A DNA stretch of 64,000 bases from Gnetum montanum (GCA_015680685.1 MNCI01029099.1:71488-135487), one strand, 5' to 3'; shown: positions 44,546 through 56,645, counted from the stretch's first letter. Translations and numbers: made by a program. Notes: generated from the sequence alone by a model not told the origin.

Positions 44546-45280
44546 TAACTTAGGTAGCTTAGTTTTATCATTTTATGCGGCCTATATACATTGTAAAGTT
44601 ATAACCTATCTTGTTTTCTTAGTTTTCTAGTCTTCTTAAAGTTGTGCTTGTAAGATGAAGCCTTGGACCATCGCAATCGCACACCTCATTATAGAAGCAA
44701 ATCACTACATGATCTTGATGTGAAAAATTTGATGAGCTTGTTTGACTATGCCAAGAGTGCTTATACCATCACCCTTCATCTTGCACCACTCCTTGAGCTA
44801 AACCCCATAACCTAATCATAACATTCCATACCTTGAAATACAATGTTAACCTATATTTAACACTCATGCACTATGACCATATAATATCACTCCATTACTC
44901 TTCACTCTCAAGTCCACTTGAATGTAATACACTTCATTTAGTAGGAAAGTGCAAAGTCCACTGAACATAACACATCTTTCTTGGTGGGAAAACCAAGTCC
45001 ATTGAGTGTAACACAAATCATTCATTAGGAAAACCATATCAAAACCAACCCTAGCTATGAAACCCAATCAAAAGAAAATTTCCAAAAGGCTAGATTACTA
45101 GCAAAGTTTTTAGCCTTCATGACCATTATTATTATCATAGCCTTACCCCATCATCCCAAGCACTCTTTGAAATGGTTCAACAAGAGTGGATCAAATGTAA
45201 AGAGGGAACGATGGTGGTTGACATATAGTGATGTTTTTTATTCATTGTCAGTGTCTCTTAGGTTAATCCTTTAGACACCA

Positions 45281-45295
45281 ACAAAGAGGGGCTAT
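45281..45295 (+). promoter_or_regulatory. E4 polypurine tract
   Basis: acaaagaggggctat directly before the LTR start TGAAACAACAC. The upstream arm gtgatgttttttattcattgtcagtgtct (45231-45256 region) still partly pairs with it, a decayed form of the junction hairpin. Confidence 0.65.
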
Positions 45296-45890
45296 TGAAA
45301 CAACACAAAATTTTACATGTTATAGCCAATTTTCATCATGTAGCTTTCACCCCATGAACCCAAGGTAAAACTTCATTGTAAATATGAATATTATAATCCA
45401 TAAGGAACAATCTCCCATGTTCCATATTTTTGATGCTAAAAAATCCCTCATAAGTGGTCAAAGCCTCTATCCTACTTTCTACACTGTCATGGCCACCTCC
45501 TTCCACTATATGTGCTAAAAAAACCCTCATTCTTAACCCCAATGAAATCCTTGCCTTGCTACATTGGCCTTATCCGCACCAACGCCAACTTCACTAACTT
45601 GATGTTCCTCATGTCAAGTTCACCATAGTGGTTTTGGAACATCTACCATGGTGGTGTTGGAATGATTGCCATCCTACCACTATGGCTTGCCTCTCCTACG
45701 TTGGATGCCATGCTTGCCCCTTTTCTTACCTCCACTACACACACTCTGTATAACATTGAGTTGCCTCTATTACACTCTTCCCTCATTCCACCCATGCTAA
45801 GGTCATGCTGGCAAGTGTGGCCTAAGGGCGATGACTACAAAATATCAACAAACCTCCATTGAGCTTGCTTCACCTGTGAACTCTCATTGT
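45296..45890 (+). mobile_element. E4 3' LTR, apparently truncated
   Basis: The first about 150 bases align with 36286 onward. A U3 array of ccatggtggtgttggaatga-type words follows (45620-45700). No counterpart of the R/U5 end of the 5' LTR is found before the sequence changes near 45890. Confidence 0.55.
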
Positions 45891-46329
45891 AGACTAACCT
45901 TACATTTTCCACAGTGATGGCGATGATGTTTACCATCATGATGGTGATGGGATATGGGAGGTATCATAAGCAATTTTCATTTCATGATATACAGATTAGT
46001 GCATTCATCATCCTCATCATTCCTAGAGGACTTGGAAGTGAACATGAAAGAAATATTGATTCTAACAATGAATTTGAGCAAACCCTACATGATGGCTACT
46101 AGATGAGCTAGAACTTTTCATTCCTCCACCACTCCTATAGCTCAATGCATGACCACTTAATCTCCAAAATGGACAATAGTGATAATGCCACCATGATGGT
46201 TAGTAGGTACACTAGGAATGAGATGCTTACTGTCTACATGATGAATTACCTTGAGAATAATGACAAGTCTAGCAAGAAATAGTAAATGATAAGGAACACC
46301 AACAAGAAGGGGTAGATGTCAACTTTTAG

Positions 46330-48040
46330 ATCAGTTGGAAAAGCCAATAGGCATTGAGGAAGTTGTAGGTTCAACTCCTACATGTAATCTTCTAGATATT
46401 GCATAGTAGCAATAAGTAGGATGTAGCAGTTAGATGCCTTCTAGAGATAGACATGAGTAGAAAGCTTCACCATTGCTATTGCAAGATTGTAAACCTTCAA
46501 TGAGTCATGTATGCAAAACTATAGACACCATCACCTGGGGAACAAAGGAAGGTGCCACTCTTTACAAAGTTAGAGAAAGCTCTATTAGGTCCATAGTTTC
46601 CATAGATATCACAAGTGGACAAGTGTTATTACAAATAAGAGGAGAGGAGGATTATGCACAATATATTTCTAAAAATGCTTCATCATTTTATGTGATGCTA
46701 GAAACTAGTGAAAGTACCATAGTGGTGGTCATGTAGCACTAGAATGTAACAAGAGCTACAAAGGTCATCACCAACCATATTAAATAATTTTTTAACATTT
46801 CTATTATGACACTAAATTCTATCCCTAGAGTAAGAGATGCTTAAATATTAGCTAGTATCCCAATGACTCTTGCTAAACATGATGATGTTCTAGATAGATT
46901 ACTATAGATAGGCTAGGTCATGCAGAATCCTTTTGATATCCCCAATGATATCACTACAATGTAGTCTGATATAATTAGATCAAAAGGGAAGTTGTTAATG
47001 ATAGAAATGAGGGTAGAACATAGAAAGAATGAGGTGTAGAGGCTATAGGTAGAACTGGTAGCTCTAAGAGTTGAATGAAAAGACCTTGCACAATTTTTAG
47101 CCCTAGACTAGCTTGATCAATTTAGAATAGGTTAGGTGAGGAAACTCATTACCCACAACATCAAGATTGAGATGGAGAGAGAAAAGGCAATGTGGAATGG
47201 CTTAGTTGTAGAAGCACAAACCAATGCACATGGTAATTCTCTCATAGCACTAGAGGAGGAAAATAAAAAGCACACTATAGATAAAACCTAGTTGACTGAT
47301 ATAGAAAAAAAAATGTTCTCAAAGAAAGCATCCATCAATTACGAGAAAAACTTCTCAGAGTCAACTAGGACATTAGAAATTGGCTAGAGAAAATTAAACC
47401 TTATTAATGGAAGAAGTCCATGTCATTTGACAAAAGTCTATAATTGAAATAAGTGCATGATAGTATGAGGCCAAAATACATGAAATGCTCAAAGAACACT
47501 TCAAGGATCACATGGACATGTAAAAAAAATCAACAAAAAGAATTCAAAATGGAAAAGGCCAAAGTGAGTTTAATCTTTGATCAGAACCTAGACCAACCCA
47601 TCTTTAATAGCCTTGCTCATGTCCACCAAGCTAAAGTAAAGAATAAGGACATGTAGATAGAAGATTTGATAGAGTACATGGGATTAGCAAACCTTTGGTA
47701 TGCTAATCTAGCCATGTCAATAAAAGTTAGGCTAAGAAATAAGCTAGAATAACATGTAGCAACTATGTATGCATTATACAACAAGGAATTTGTTGATCGA
47801 AAGGATGCTTTATAGAAACTATATGTCACAAACTCCAAGCTTGAGATTCTAAAGGCTAGTCACCAAGGATAGAAAGATGTAGTAGCAAAATTGATGTGTT
47901 GTATGTTTAATTATCAAGAGCTAAGAAAGGTGGCTAGGAATTTTGAGAAGGAGATGTGGTAGTTTGTAGCATGGTATGTGAAAGCCAACAAGATGTTCCT
48001 AAAATTGTCATGCCTTGTGGGATGTACTAACATGAATAAT
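46330..48040 (+). pseudogene. accessory protein of E5, E2-type, heavily broken
   Basis: Homologous to the E2 accessory frame. KNASSFYVMLE (near 46660-46700) aligns with VNAATFSVCLE of E2. HDDVLDRLL (near 46875) aligns with HEEFLDRLV. The following Leu/Glu-rich coiled-coil stretch aligns over some 60 residues (46900-47100). More coiled-coil-like sequence follows to about 48000. Nearly all stops are TAG, where Gln is expected. At 46734-46742 the stops TAG-CAC-TAG sit at exactly the same codons as in E2. 45891-46329 is probably its N-terminal part but too decayed to say. Downstream lie the polypurine tract and LTR of E5. Function unknown. Confidence 0.65.
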
Positions 48041-48342
48041 ACATGATCCCACGACAAAGGAAGAAAAATTTTAGACACTTCTTAACAGATATTAATTCCA
48101 AAAGTGTAATGATAAAAGGAAGAAGTGATGGAAGAGCCTCCACCAAGAACATAAGGCTACATGGAGCTATTTCAATTTTTTGTTTTTTTGGTCTTTTCAT
48201 GTTTACTGTGTCATTTTGTAAACATACCAATGTAGCATTCACAGAGTCATGTAAATAGTTAGTCATGTCAAGTTAAGCCTACCTTTCAATTTTGTAAGGG
48301 ACTTTATCCTCATTTTTTTAACTCAAGGATGGCGTTCTAGTT

Positions 48343-48355
48343 AGTTGTGGGGGTA
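48343..48355 (+). promoter_or_regulatory. E5 polypurine tract
   Basis: agttgtgggggta before TGATAAAATT, the same arrangement as catgggggta before TGATGGGATG in E1. Confidence 0.65.
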
Positions 48356-49150
48356 TGATAAAATTAATTTTTATAATCATGTGATATCGTTGATACGATA
48401 TCATAGCTATGATGTCATAGCCCATTCTATGTCATCATTAATGTAATGTCTGAGGATCTATGTAGTAGTATAAATACTAGCACTTGAATTTATAATCAAC
48501 AACTTCATTCCAACAGTTAACCAAACTCGTGCAATGTTGTTTTATAGTTTAGTGATAGTGTGAATGTTCGTATTGTGGTGTTGTAAAATTATGTGGTGTA
48601 TTTATTCAAGTGAATTGTACTTGGACATAGTTCATGATAGGAAATAAAGATTAAGATTACTTTTCACCATTACACCATCCACTTAGTTTTGTTTATGTTT
48701 ACTTAAAATAATTTTTTTACTTTCTTAGTTAATTATTTACCTTTCAAGAACTTTACTTTACATGTTATTGGTAAGAGAAATGGATATTACTAGTTTCAAG
48801 CACTAAGCGTAGTTATCTGGTAACCCAATAATGCCATTGCCTGATTTCCTTAGTAGTAATACCACTTGGTAATCCCAGTGATAACAACATGAGTCCAAGG
48901 CATGTAAGGTAGACTAGGACCACATGTCCATTGCATTAGGCTAAGATAGATCAATGTTTTCCTAGTTAATTAAACTTAGAATTTTATGTTGAACTATTTT
49001 TATCATTAGAAGCATTAAGATCCTTACGGCATTAGCCAATCATTTGCATCACTAAGAGTTAAACCATACACTTGGACTTCACTAAATTAAAGTGGGAAGA
49101 CAATGATCTTGAAGTTAACATAAATTACTAGTATACTTACATTTTTCATC
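48356..49150 (+). mobile_element. E5 3' LTR, E1-related (right end approximate)
   Basis: It starts TGATAAAATT and has palindromes gtgatatcgttgatacgatatcat near 48390 and TATAAATA near 48471. gtgggaagacaatgatc (near 49095) matches cttgggaagacaatgac in the complement of the E1 LTR. The primer site expected after it was not found. Confidence 0.6.
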
Positions 49151-49448
49151 CATGAATTTAAAGCATGTTGAGTGTATTTGAAGAGTTTTAAAGCATTAAT
49201 GAAATTAATAGAGCATGTTGAGTTTATTTAAAGAGCTTTAAAGTTATTTTTTTAGGAGTAGGCATTCCATAAATTATCATTTGGAAACTTCTTAATAACT
49301 TGGAAAATAATGCCAAATGATAAAAGTCAACATGGATTATACTTATATTATTATTAGGATATTGTAGATGTTAAGAAAATGATAAATATAATTGGTATTA
49401 AACTATTATGGTAGAATGCAACATAATTTATAAAAACATATGTTTAGT
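49151..49448. other. AT-rich unassigned sequence
   Basis: No coding frame, motif or partner elsewhere in the window was recognised. It may be the decayed end of E5 or the flank of C3. Confidence 0.4.
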
Positions 49449-50115
49449 TGAGGATTAAGAGCTTAGAAGGAGGTTTGAATATGTTTCCTAATTCAAACAA
49501 TCAAGAAAACCAAAAATCCACTCAAATTTACATGATTCCCCAACTTAGGTACTTCTACAATTGGATGGTAGAATCCTTGCACATCTTTGGACTTTGTTTC
49601 TTCAAAAATGTAGTTTAAAGGGAATCAAAATCTTTACAAAGTTTGAGTTGTATAATGAGTGCTTTCTCTCAAAAAACACACTCAATCCTAGAAGGTCCCA
49701 AAAAGCTCAAAATATGATTTCAAGGATCCCATAACCTTTACAATTATGTGAGCTTCACATGGAGTGTTTTCTCTCAAGAAACACACTCAACCCTGCAAGA
49801 TCCTAGTAAGCTTAATGGATGCCTTTCCACAAGAAGCATATCAACCCTGCAGGGCTTACAAAAGGAGAAATAGAATCAAGGATAGAATGTAACTATACTT
49901 TACAAATTCCTTACTTTGACAATCTCATAACACAAAATACAATTAACAAAAGATAGATAAGTGAGGTACAAAAAAATTTCACTTAATGTAGACAATGATG
50001 GAATATTATAGTGAATAGTGATTTTTATTTTTCAAAAATATTATTTCTTTTATAGCCTCTATCCATGTCAAATAAGCATTTAGATTTGTGAAACAACTAG
50101 AAAATGGCTAGTCGA
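49449..50115 (-). mobile_element. C3: copia LTR fragment (target of C2)
   Basis: From tgaggattaagagcttagaagg it runs collinear with the C2 LTR (ccaacttaggtac, tttggactttgtttcttcaaaaa, ggtcccaaaaagctcaaaat). It stops at ctagtcga, where C2 begins. Same family as C1 and C2, older or more diverged. Confidence 0.7.
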
Positions 50116-51183
50116 TGTGGATCAAGAATATAGAAGGGGGATTGAATAACTTCCCCCATTAAAATTTCACCAGCCACATGAACATACCATATTTTATGTG
50201 GTTTTGCAACTTGGGTATGTACACACTTGAAGGGTAGATTTCATGCACACCTTTGGACTTTATTTCTTCAAAAAATGTGTTTGGAAGAACACCATACCTT
50301 GTAGAAGCTTTAAGCTCCACTCTAGAGAGTTTCATCACTAAAAAACCTCTTAATATCACAAGGTCCTAATAAGTTCAAAATGTGGTTTGAAGGATTCCAC
50401 AACCTTTACAAAATTGAGCTTCACTCTCGAGTGTTTTGACTCTACAAAATCACTCAATTACACAAGATCTTAACAAAATCAATAGAAATGCCTTCTTTCA
50501 AGAAGCACATCAACCCATCAAGTCTACAAGAAAGAAAGAAAAGAACAAGGAAAGAATGTATGTAAATTTATAGATCCTTGTACTTGAAGCTCAATATAAA
50601 TTACAATTGGGAAAATGATGTTATAATGAGGAGAAAGAATAGAATTGCATAGAATAGATAATGATATATCTTTAGTGAATAGTGTTTGACTAGTTCCAAA
50701 GATTTTGACATCATTTTATATCCTCGAAGTTTCTAAAAATCCCTCAGAATTCATGCAAAGGATACCAAATGGCTAGTATAGATGTCTACTTTAAAGTTGG
50801 GATGTCTAATTAAGATTGCAGGTGAGACATCTTTGGTAGATTGAACATCTACAGTGGAATGTGTACTATTGGATATAGACATCTATTATTTTTCCAAGGC
50901 ATCTCCTCAATTTTTAAACTTTGACTTTTGAGGGTTTATCTTGTTAATTTTCCTTCTTGACAGTTCTTAGAGCATCTTCATTTGACTTTTAGACTTTGTT
51001 TTCATCTAGGCTTTCATCTTTTACATGTAGTATTTATTTCATCATCTTGTCATAGATCTCATTTCCTTGAGTTCTGAGATCTCATTGTGGAGTTCTTGTT
51101 CATGTATTGCAAAATCATCATCCATCACAAACATTTCATATTGTTCATCTTTCTTAAGGTTTTGACAAACTAAAAGTTCAACA
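50116..51183 (-). mobile_element. C2 3' LTR
   Basis: 1068 bases. In the sense direction TGTTGAACTTTTAG to ...CTTGATCCACA. The U3 array of agatgtct words (50895-50770) is followed by TATAAAA (50720-50714). Confidence 0.8.
50714..50895 (-). promoter_or_regulatory. C2 LTR promoter: agacatct array and TATA box
   Basis: Five to six agatgtct/agacatct words upstream of TATAAAA at 50720-50714 in the sense direction. Compare the internal copy at 53348-53520. Confidence 0.65.
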
Positions 51184-51200
51184 ATCTCCCCCTTTTTGGT
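51184..51200 (-). promoter_or_regulatory. C2 polypurine tract
   Basis: In the sense direction ccaaaaagggggagat directly precedes the LTR start TGTTGAAC, the classical plant copia arrangement. Confidence 0.85.
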
Positions 51201-51608
51201 GATGTTCAAAACTTAAGAAAATGGGTTAGTGCATATTATGGCATATACATTAAATAATATTAAGTGATATACAATAAGAATAATTAAGACATATAAATTC
51301 TAATGGAATACAAAGGGTATTGTTGAGGTAAAAATATAAGGGCTTAAGATAATAGGTTTAAAAAAAGAGAGACTTTTATAAACTATCCAAGCGCCAAATT
51401 GTCTTTATAACATAGCAAATGAATCCATAAATAAAGAACATAAAGTTCACAAACATTTTTTCATACATAAGCATATCACATATAGGAGTTATAATATATT
51501 ATCACTATCCATAAGCATTCAAAATGTACAAATGCATATAGTCCACAAAATATCCAAATTTTTTCCCCTTTTTGGACATCATCGAAAAGGAGGGATCAAT
51601 GAAGAACC

Positions 51609-53237
51609 CTAATCACTAACCTCTATAGTCTCATCATACTCATCATCATAACTAGCTGCTACATGAGAAGACCTTTAGGTCTCCTTATCATCATCATCAT
51701 TGCTAGTGTTGGCATTGGTGCTAGAGACATGCTACTCATCATCATCATCAGAAGAAGGAGTATGGACTGAAGCCCTCTTGGAATGAATCTTTACTTGAAA
51801 CTAGGATGAAGTAGGTGGATGAGATAGGAATTTTTGTGAAGATGAGGAAGTGTCCTTCCTTTGATAAGTGATGGGTTTTGTTAGTCTCATCTAAGAAGAA
51901 GGTCCAAAAATTCTCTCCATGGCCTACTTCTTAAAAGTCTATGGAGCATTACCATAAGGATGAGAATTAGGTCCTGGATGCATAGGATCAGAAATCTTCC
52001 ACTAGGCTCATGTCAGTGGTGCATCAAGCTCCTTAGAATCATATGCATTTCCTAAGTCATATGCTTAGGAAGGCCCAAAAAGTTTTGAGTATCTAGCTAG
52101 GGTTGGAGAATCCTCCTCATTGTCTAATATGAAAGGAGTGGTGATCTTCTTAAACTATTTCCTATCTAGAGAAATACATACTCTAGCTATGTCTGTTCCC
52201 TTATGAAGGTAAGAGAGGTTCCTACCAATAATCCCAATAGTGTAAGCAGAGGGCTTAAGCAACTTCTTAAGAGAGGATCTCATCTACCTACCAACTGATT
52301 TGGACCTTCTCAACTGAGGATAGTCCTAAGATGGTGATGCAGATCCCTTCTTCCTTGATTTTTGTGGCATATTGCTAGGTTCTACTACTTTAGCATGCGT
52401 GGAGCTTCTTTTGTATGAATACTCACAAAGGTTCCTCTTGCATTTAAGCAATGGAATATTAGGAATGGGAACACCTGTTTGATCTATTAGCAAATTGGTA
52501 AGATGAGGATTCCCAAATATTCCCTCTTTGGTGAATAGACCCAACATGTCTTAGTAGAGAATATGATCCACGTTCAATGGTTGTCTAGTGAGAAGCTAAT
52601 AAAGAACAAATTCTTGATTTGACAACAAACAGTTATAAATTTCCCCTTTTGCAATAATATTTTATAAGATAATAAGAGAGGGTCAAAGAATTTGAAGCCA
52701 TTTGACTCCTAAGAATTCTCCCACTACATAGAGACACTAATTGACCAAACAAATCACATAAAATTCATCTTGAAAAATAGGAATCATACCATTTGTGAAA
52801 ATATCATTCATGGAATGAATGGTGATTCTCTAAACATATACACTAGATATTCCAAGAATTGCATTTACAACTTGAGTAGAAACTTCAATCAACATCCCCC
52901 CAACCATGGAAGGAAAATCCCCAACAGAAGTATTTGAAATGAAAATATTACTATAAAATTATCTTATGAAAATTTTATGCATATAAAAATTCATGGAAAT
53001 AAATGAAATCCAGTTCAACACTTGAAAGAATGTCATTAAATATTTCTAGTGACACTACTAGAAGTAAAGAGAATGTTTAGAAATAATAGAGATGATTCGA
53101 GTTACCTCAAACTAATGTTGGGTTTTAATGGACTAAAATTAAGGAGTATAGGAGCTTGCAATGTTGGAGGAAGCTTCCTTGGACTTCTTAATCTTCCTTA
53201 GTGGCTACTCGGACATTCCAATCTTCTTGTGGCCCAT
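51609..53237 (-). pseudogene. accessory protein of copia element C2, broken
   Basis: The start ATG at 53237 (MGHKKIGM) and the stop TAG at 51611-51609 both match C1; the span is 543 codons, against 518 in C1. At least one frame shift lies between. Readable parts: IFTNGMIPIFQDEFY near 52780, QPLNVDHILYQDM near 52570, NPHLTNLLIDQTGVPIPN (52515-52460) and LCEYSYKRSS near 52430. A Ser/Asp-rich acidic tail with DDDDE closes it. No signal peptide or membrane span is visible. The centre resembles the putative plant transposon protein domain by eye. Function unknown. Confidence 0.7.
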
Positions 53238-53347
53238 CAATTTGAAGGAAAAATGCACAAATTTCTATTGTTGAAAAATCCCTAGTCGTCTACCCTCGAT
53301 TTTCTACACATGAACTTGGAAGAATGAAGGAAAAATGAAGGTTTGGA

Positions 53348-53520
53348 TTTATATAGTCATGGCTGTCAAATATTTTTTATGTAAATATAAACACCTAGTT
53401 TAAGGAATAGACATCTATGCCACATTTATCATGAACTCAGGTAGACATCTAAATTGGAAAGTGGATGTCTAACTTCTCATGTAGATGTCTCATAGTAGAT
53501 GTCTATAGGTAGATGTCTTA
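53348..53520 (-). promoter_or_regulatory. C2 internal promoter: agacatct array and TATA box
   Basis: Six agacatct/agatgtct words (53520-53400) are followed in the sense direction by TATATAAA (53355-53348), about 110 bases before the accessory ATG. This repeats the order in the LTR of the same element. Confidence 0.65.
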
Positions 53521-53899
53521 GCAAGAAAGGCTTAGGGGATGGCTGCCAAGGATTACAGTGTTAAGAGATATTCAAAGTGAAATTAAGACTTACCTCTACT
53601 TACCTTGCTTGCCAAGAAAAATGGAGATGCCTAAAGAGCTTGATAATGAGATTCTTCTTTTAAAGTACCTTCTCTCATATAAATTTCTTCTATTTCTAGA
53701 GACTGGCTCCCTTTCACAAATTTATTGGGAAATATTCTCTCACTATCTTCCTTCTATTTGATTCTCCATACCTTTTTTACTTCCTTTCCCTTTTGATTTA
53801 TCCTTTCTTTCTTCTTGTCCTTCAAGGTTTCCTTTCTAGGTACATTGGAATAAGATGAAGAAGTTTTGTGATATGACTAAGTTCTCATGTGATAATACT
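53521..53899 (-). other. C2 non-coding stretch between gag and internal promoter
   Basis: No domain seen. A pol-sized region would be expected here in an autonomous copia element, but there are only about 380 bases. Confidence 0.55.
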
Positions 53900-56225
53900 T
53901 TAAATTTGACACCCATTACTTATGCCCAAATCTATAAAAATAATAACATCTAACCATTTTATTTTAATTAAATTTATCAAACCTTGAAGTTGCTCTTTGT
54001 TTGGATGTAGTGCTAGTAGTCACCATAATATTTGAAGTAGTCTCTTGTTTGGATAAATTTTATGTGTATGCTTGTTCTTGTTGATAGCTTATGAGTCCAC
54101 TTTTATCATGTGGAATTCTTCCTTGCCCTAGAATTATTTTGAGATATTCTTTTTCTTTAACTATCCTCTCATTTACAAGTTTAGCATATGCAAGTTCTTC
54201 CTTAATCTACTCATAGGACAAGGTTAGTTTTTTTATTCTTAGCTCTTATGCTTGAGTTTTCTTTTGTGAGATATAAAATTTTCATATTTAATAAAGAGAC
54301 ATTTTGATCCTTGTTTCTTAATTCCTTCTTTAATTTTATACAAAGATTTTGAAAAGATAAAAGTTCATTGCACAAGAGGTCATATCTTTCTTCATTGGTT
54401 TCCATTTAATCATCATCATCAGATAGGCTAGCATCATAATTTGTGAGAGCCATATAGATGAGGTGTGAATCTTTTGAAGTATCATCCACCTCTTCTTCAC
54501 TTTTTTCTCCATCATCCCACCTTGTGTAGAAATTTTTTTCTTTTTTGTATCTAGTTCAGTCTTATCTCTTTGTTGCAACCTACTAGTGCTAGGACATTTA
54601 GAGGCCACATGATCTCTTTCACCACATACCCAACATTTTGTTGAAAATGCATCAAAATTTAAATTTGAAAAATTATTATTTTTACCTTTAGTGTTGGATT
54701 AGTTGGGCCTTGGTTGATTGAAGCTTCTTCATTTTCTTGCAAGATGCCTTTAAACCATTCTTGATAGAAGAGCTATTTCTTCCTCATTATTTATTTCTTA
54801 TTTAAACAATCCCTTCTCTTTTGAAGCTTATTTGATGATGACAAACTTTTCCTTTATCGCTCCTTTGCTTATGAGATTCATTTCATAAGAAATAAGAGCA
54901 CTTTGGAGTGCTTTAAAATTTGGACTGAAAAATCTCTAATATCTTCCATAGTTGTAACCTTAGATCTAAATTCAAGTTGTAGTGTTTGTGACGTTTGAAA
55001 ACATTGGTGGCCAGAACCCCAAGGTTAGTGAGTGTATAGCCTAACCCTGAATCTGTGCGAGGGCCATGCTAGGAAATAGAAATAAGGTATCCTAAATGTT
55101 CTAGTTAATCAGACAGAGACTTATGTGGTGTTAAAATGACCATGTGTAAGAGGGGTTTGTACTACGTTACGTGAGAACACTGGGACTAGCTAAGCCAGAG
55201 CTTAGCAGGGTGTCCTAGCCTGAATACGGAGATGTGAATGTGCAAATATGTATCAAATAGTATTAAAATGCAATTTTGACAACCTTTAGCCTAGTACTTG
55301 GATGAATTGTTTACTAGGACATGTGTCAAGATGGGTATGCTGTAGAGCATAGCAAGTGTAATAGCGTAGGAGATAGAAAATTTTCCAAACTATTTTGTTC
55401 ATCCCAAGCAACCCTTGTCACTTTTGGCTTGACACTTAGGTAAACTGGCCATGGAAGTGTGTGCTACACTCGCTACCCTAGGGAGTGTAGCAGAAAGACT
55501 GAGAGTGTAGTAGGATACTTAGAATAATTTTCATGGGATTGCTACTGACACTTAGAAAAATCTTGCAAAATAGGCCTCAATGTGTGCTATGCTAGCTACA
55601 CTACAGAGTGTAACACTAGACTTTGCAAAAAATTTCCAAGTGTTGACACTTAGACAAGTTTGCTATTGAAGATGTAGAAGCCCAAAATTGGTGGTGTTTC
55701 AGTGTTCTAATCATTTTTATAATCACATCACTTTTAGGGAAGTGCTTGCCTATACTCCTAATTGCTACAACTAGATCATTCACCCAAAAAAAATAATATT
55801 TAATATTTTCACCTTTCCTCATCTTAAGTTTTTCATATTCACTTTGCAAGACAAAATTTTTTCATTATTTGACAATGGATGTGCCTTAATAGGTAGCCTC
55901 TAAGGTTTTTCAAATTTCTTTGGTAGTATTAAATTCAACTATTCTATTAAATTTATACTTATTTAATACATAATATAAACAATGTTTTCTTTAGAATCAT
56001 ACATAAACTTATCTCTTTCTTTAGGTGTCCATTTGTTCTATGGCTTGAGAATTTTTCATGTGCTATTGATGGGTAGCATGTAGCCTTCAAGGATTAACTA
56101 TAATACCTCAAATTCTATGGACTCAAAGAAGCCTTGCATCCTTACCTTCTAATATGCAAAGTTAAACCCATTGAACATTGCTAGCCTTATGTAGGATGTC
56201 CCCTCTATAGTTCACTATTGAAAAT
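53900..56225 (-). pseudogene. copia gag of C2, broken and interrupted
   Basis: Same protein as C1 gag. The codon aligned with the C1 start is ATA (ATA GAG GGG ACA TCC, near 56212), a G-to-A loss of the start. QSEYEKLKMRKGENIKYYF lies at 55848-55795 and IIKMIRTL at 55730-55708, where a solo Ty3 LTR (54987-55701) cuts it. The rest resumes at 54981 with LNLDLR and RDFS. The knuckle piece MASKCPSTS lies near 54608. The acidic part and YDLLCNELLSFQNLCIKL (54384-54331) match C1 near 5344. Confidence 0.8.
54987..55701 (-). mobile_element. S1: solo Ty3 LTR in C2 gag
   Basis: 715 bases. In the sense direction TGAAACACCACCAATTTTGGG to ...AACGTCACA. It is flanked by the perfect duplication GTGTT (54982-54986 and 55702-55706), and the gag aligns across the site when it is removed. 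U3 has gctacactacagagtgtaac-type palindromes. Its interior was lost by LTR-LTR recombination. Confidence 0.9.
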
Positions 56226-56250
56226 TGAAGCATAAACTTAAAAGTGTTAG

Positions 56251-56264
56251 GCTCCGATACTACT
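56251..56264 (-). promoter_or_regulatory. C2 primer-binding site, initiator tRNA-Met type
   Basis: In the sense direction tagtatcggagcc, next to the 5' LTR end, a decayed TGGTATCAGAGC site. Confidence 0.75.
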
Positions 56265-56268
56265 TATT

Positions 56269-56530
56269 GATCAAGAACTTAGAAGGGGGGTTGAATAAGT
56301 TTCCCAATTAAAATTTCACTATCCATACAAATAGACCAAATTTTATGTGGCTTCACAACTTGGGTACATTAATACTTAGAGGGTAGAATCTGTGCACATT
56401 TTTGAACTTTGTTTTTTCAAAAAATGTGATTTGAAAGACATCACACCTTATACAAGCTTTGAGCTCTACTCTAGAGTGTTTTGTCACTACAAAATCATTT
56501 AATGTTGTAAGGTCCCAACAAGCTCAAAAT
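56269..56530 (-). mobile_element. C2 5' LTR, inner fragment
   Basis: tgatcaagaacttagaaggggg...caagctcaaaat, collinear with 50116-50378 of the 3' LTR. It is cut at 56531 by unrelated sequence. Confidence 0.8.
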
Positions 56531-56645
56531 TGTAGCACCTAGAAAATTCACTTATTAGAAGAACCAAAAATTCCAAGTGAAATAGCGTAACCTTGGATCC
56601 CAAGGACCTTTGAGAAATAGGATCCAGGATACCCAAGGACCTTAG
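56531..56645. other. unassigned fragment, possible older LTR start
   Basis: Starts tgtagcacctag, like the outer ends of the LTRs at 56646 and 60062, but then differs. It may be a sliver of another Ty3 LTR into which E7 inserted. Confidence 0.35.

Larger units (their letters stand above)
36286..45890 (+). mobile_element. E4: rearranged Ty3/gypsy element with pol
   Basis: 5' LTR 36286-37689 and primer site 37696 are followed by a gag in the opposite orientation (about 38395-39900), an LTR-like repeat block (40400-41180), then RT, RNase H and integrase in the plus sense (41185-44350), the word array, the polypurine tract and a 3' LTR that seems truncated near 45890. A second insertion or an internal inversion must explain the reversed gag. 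Confidence 0.65.
50116..56530 (-). mobile_element. C2: second copy of the pol-less copia family
   Basis: Minus-strand order: 5' LTR piece (56269-56530, cut off on its outer side), primer site, gag, non-coding stretch, agacatct array with TATA box, accessory frame, polypurine tract, 3' LTR. A solo Ty3 LTR lies in gag. Interior about 4.37 kb without it, close to C1. Pol is absent, as in C1, so the absence is a family trait rather than an accident of one copy. Confidence 0.8.
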
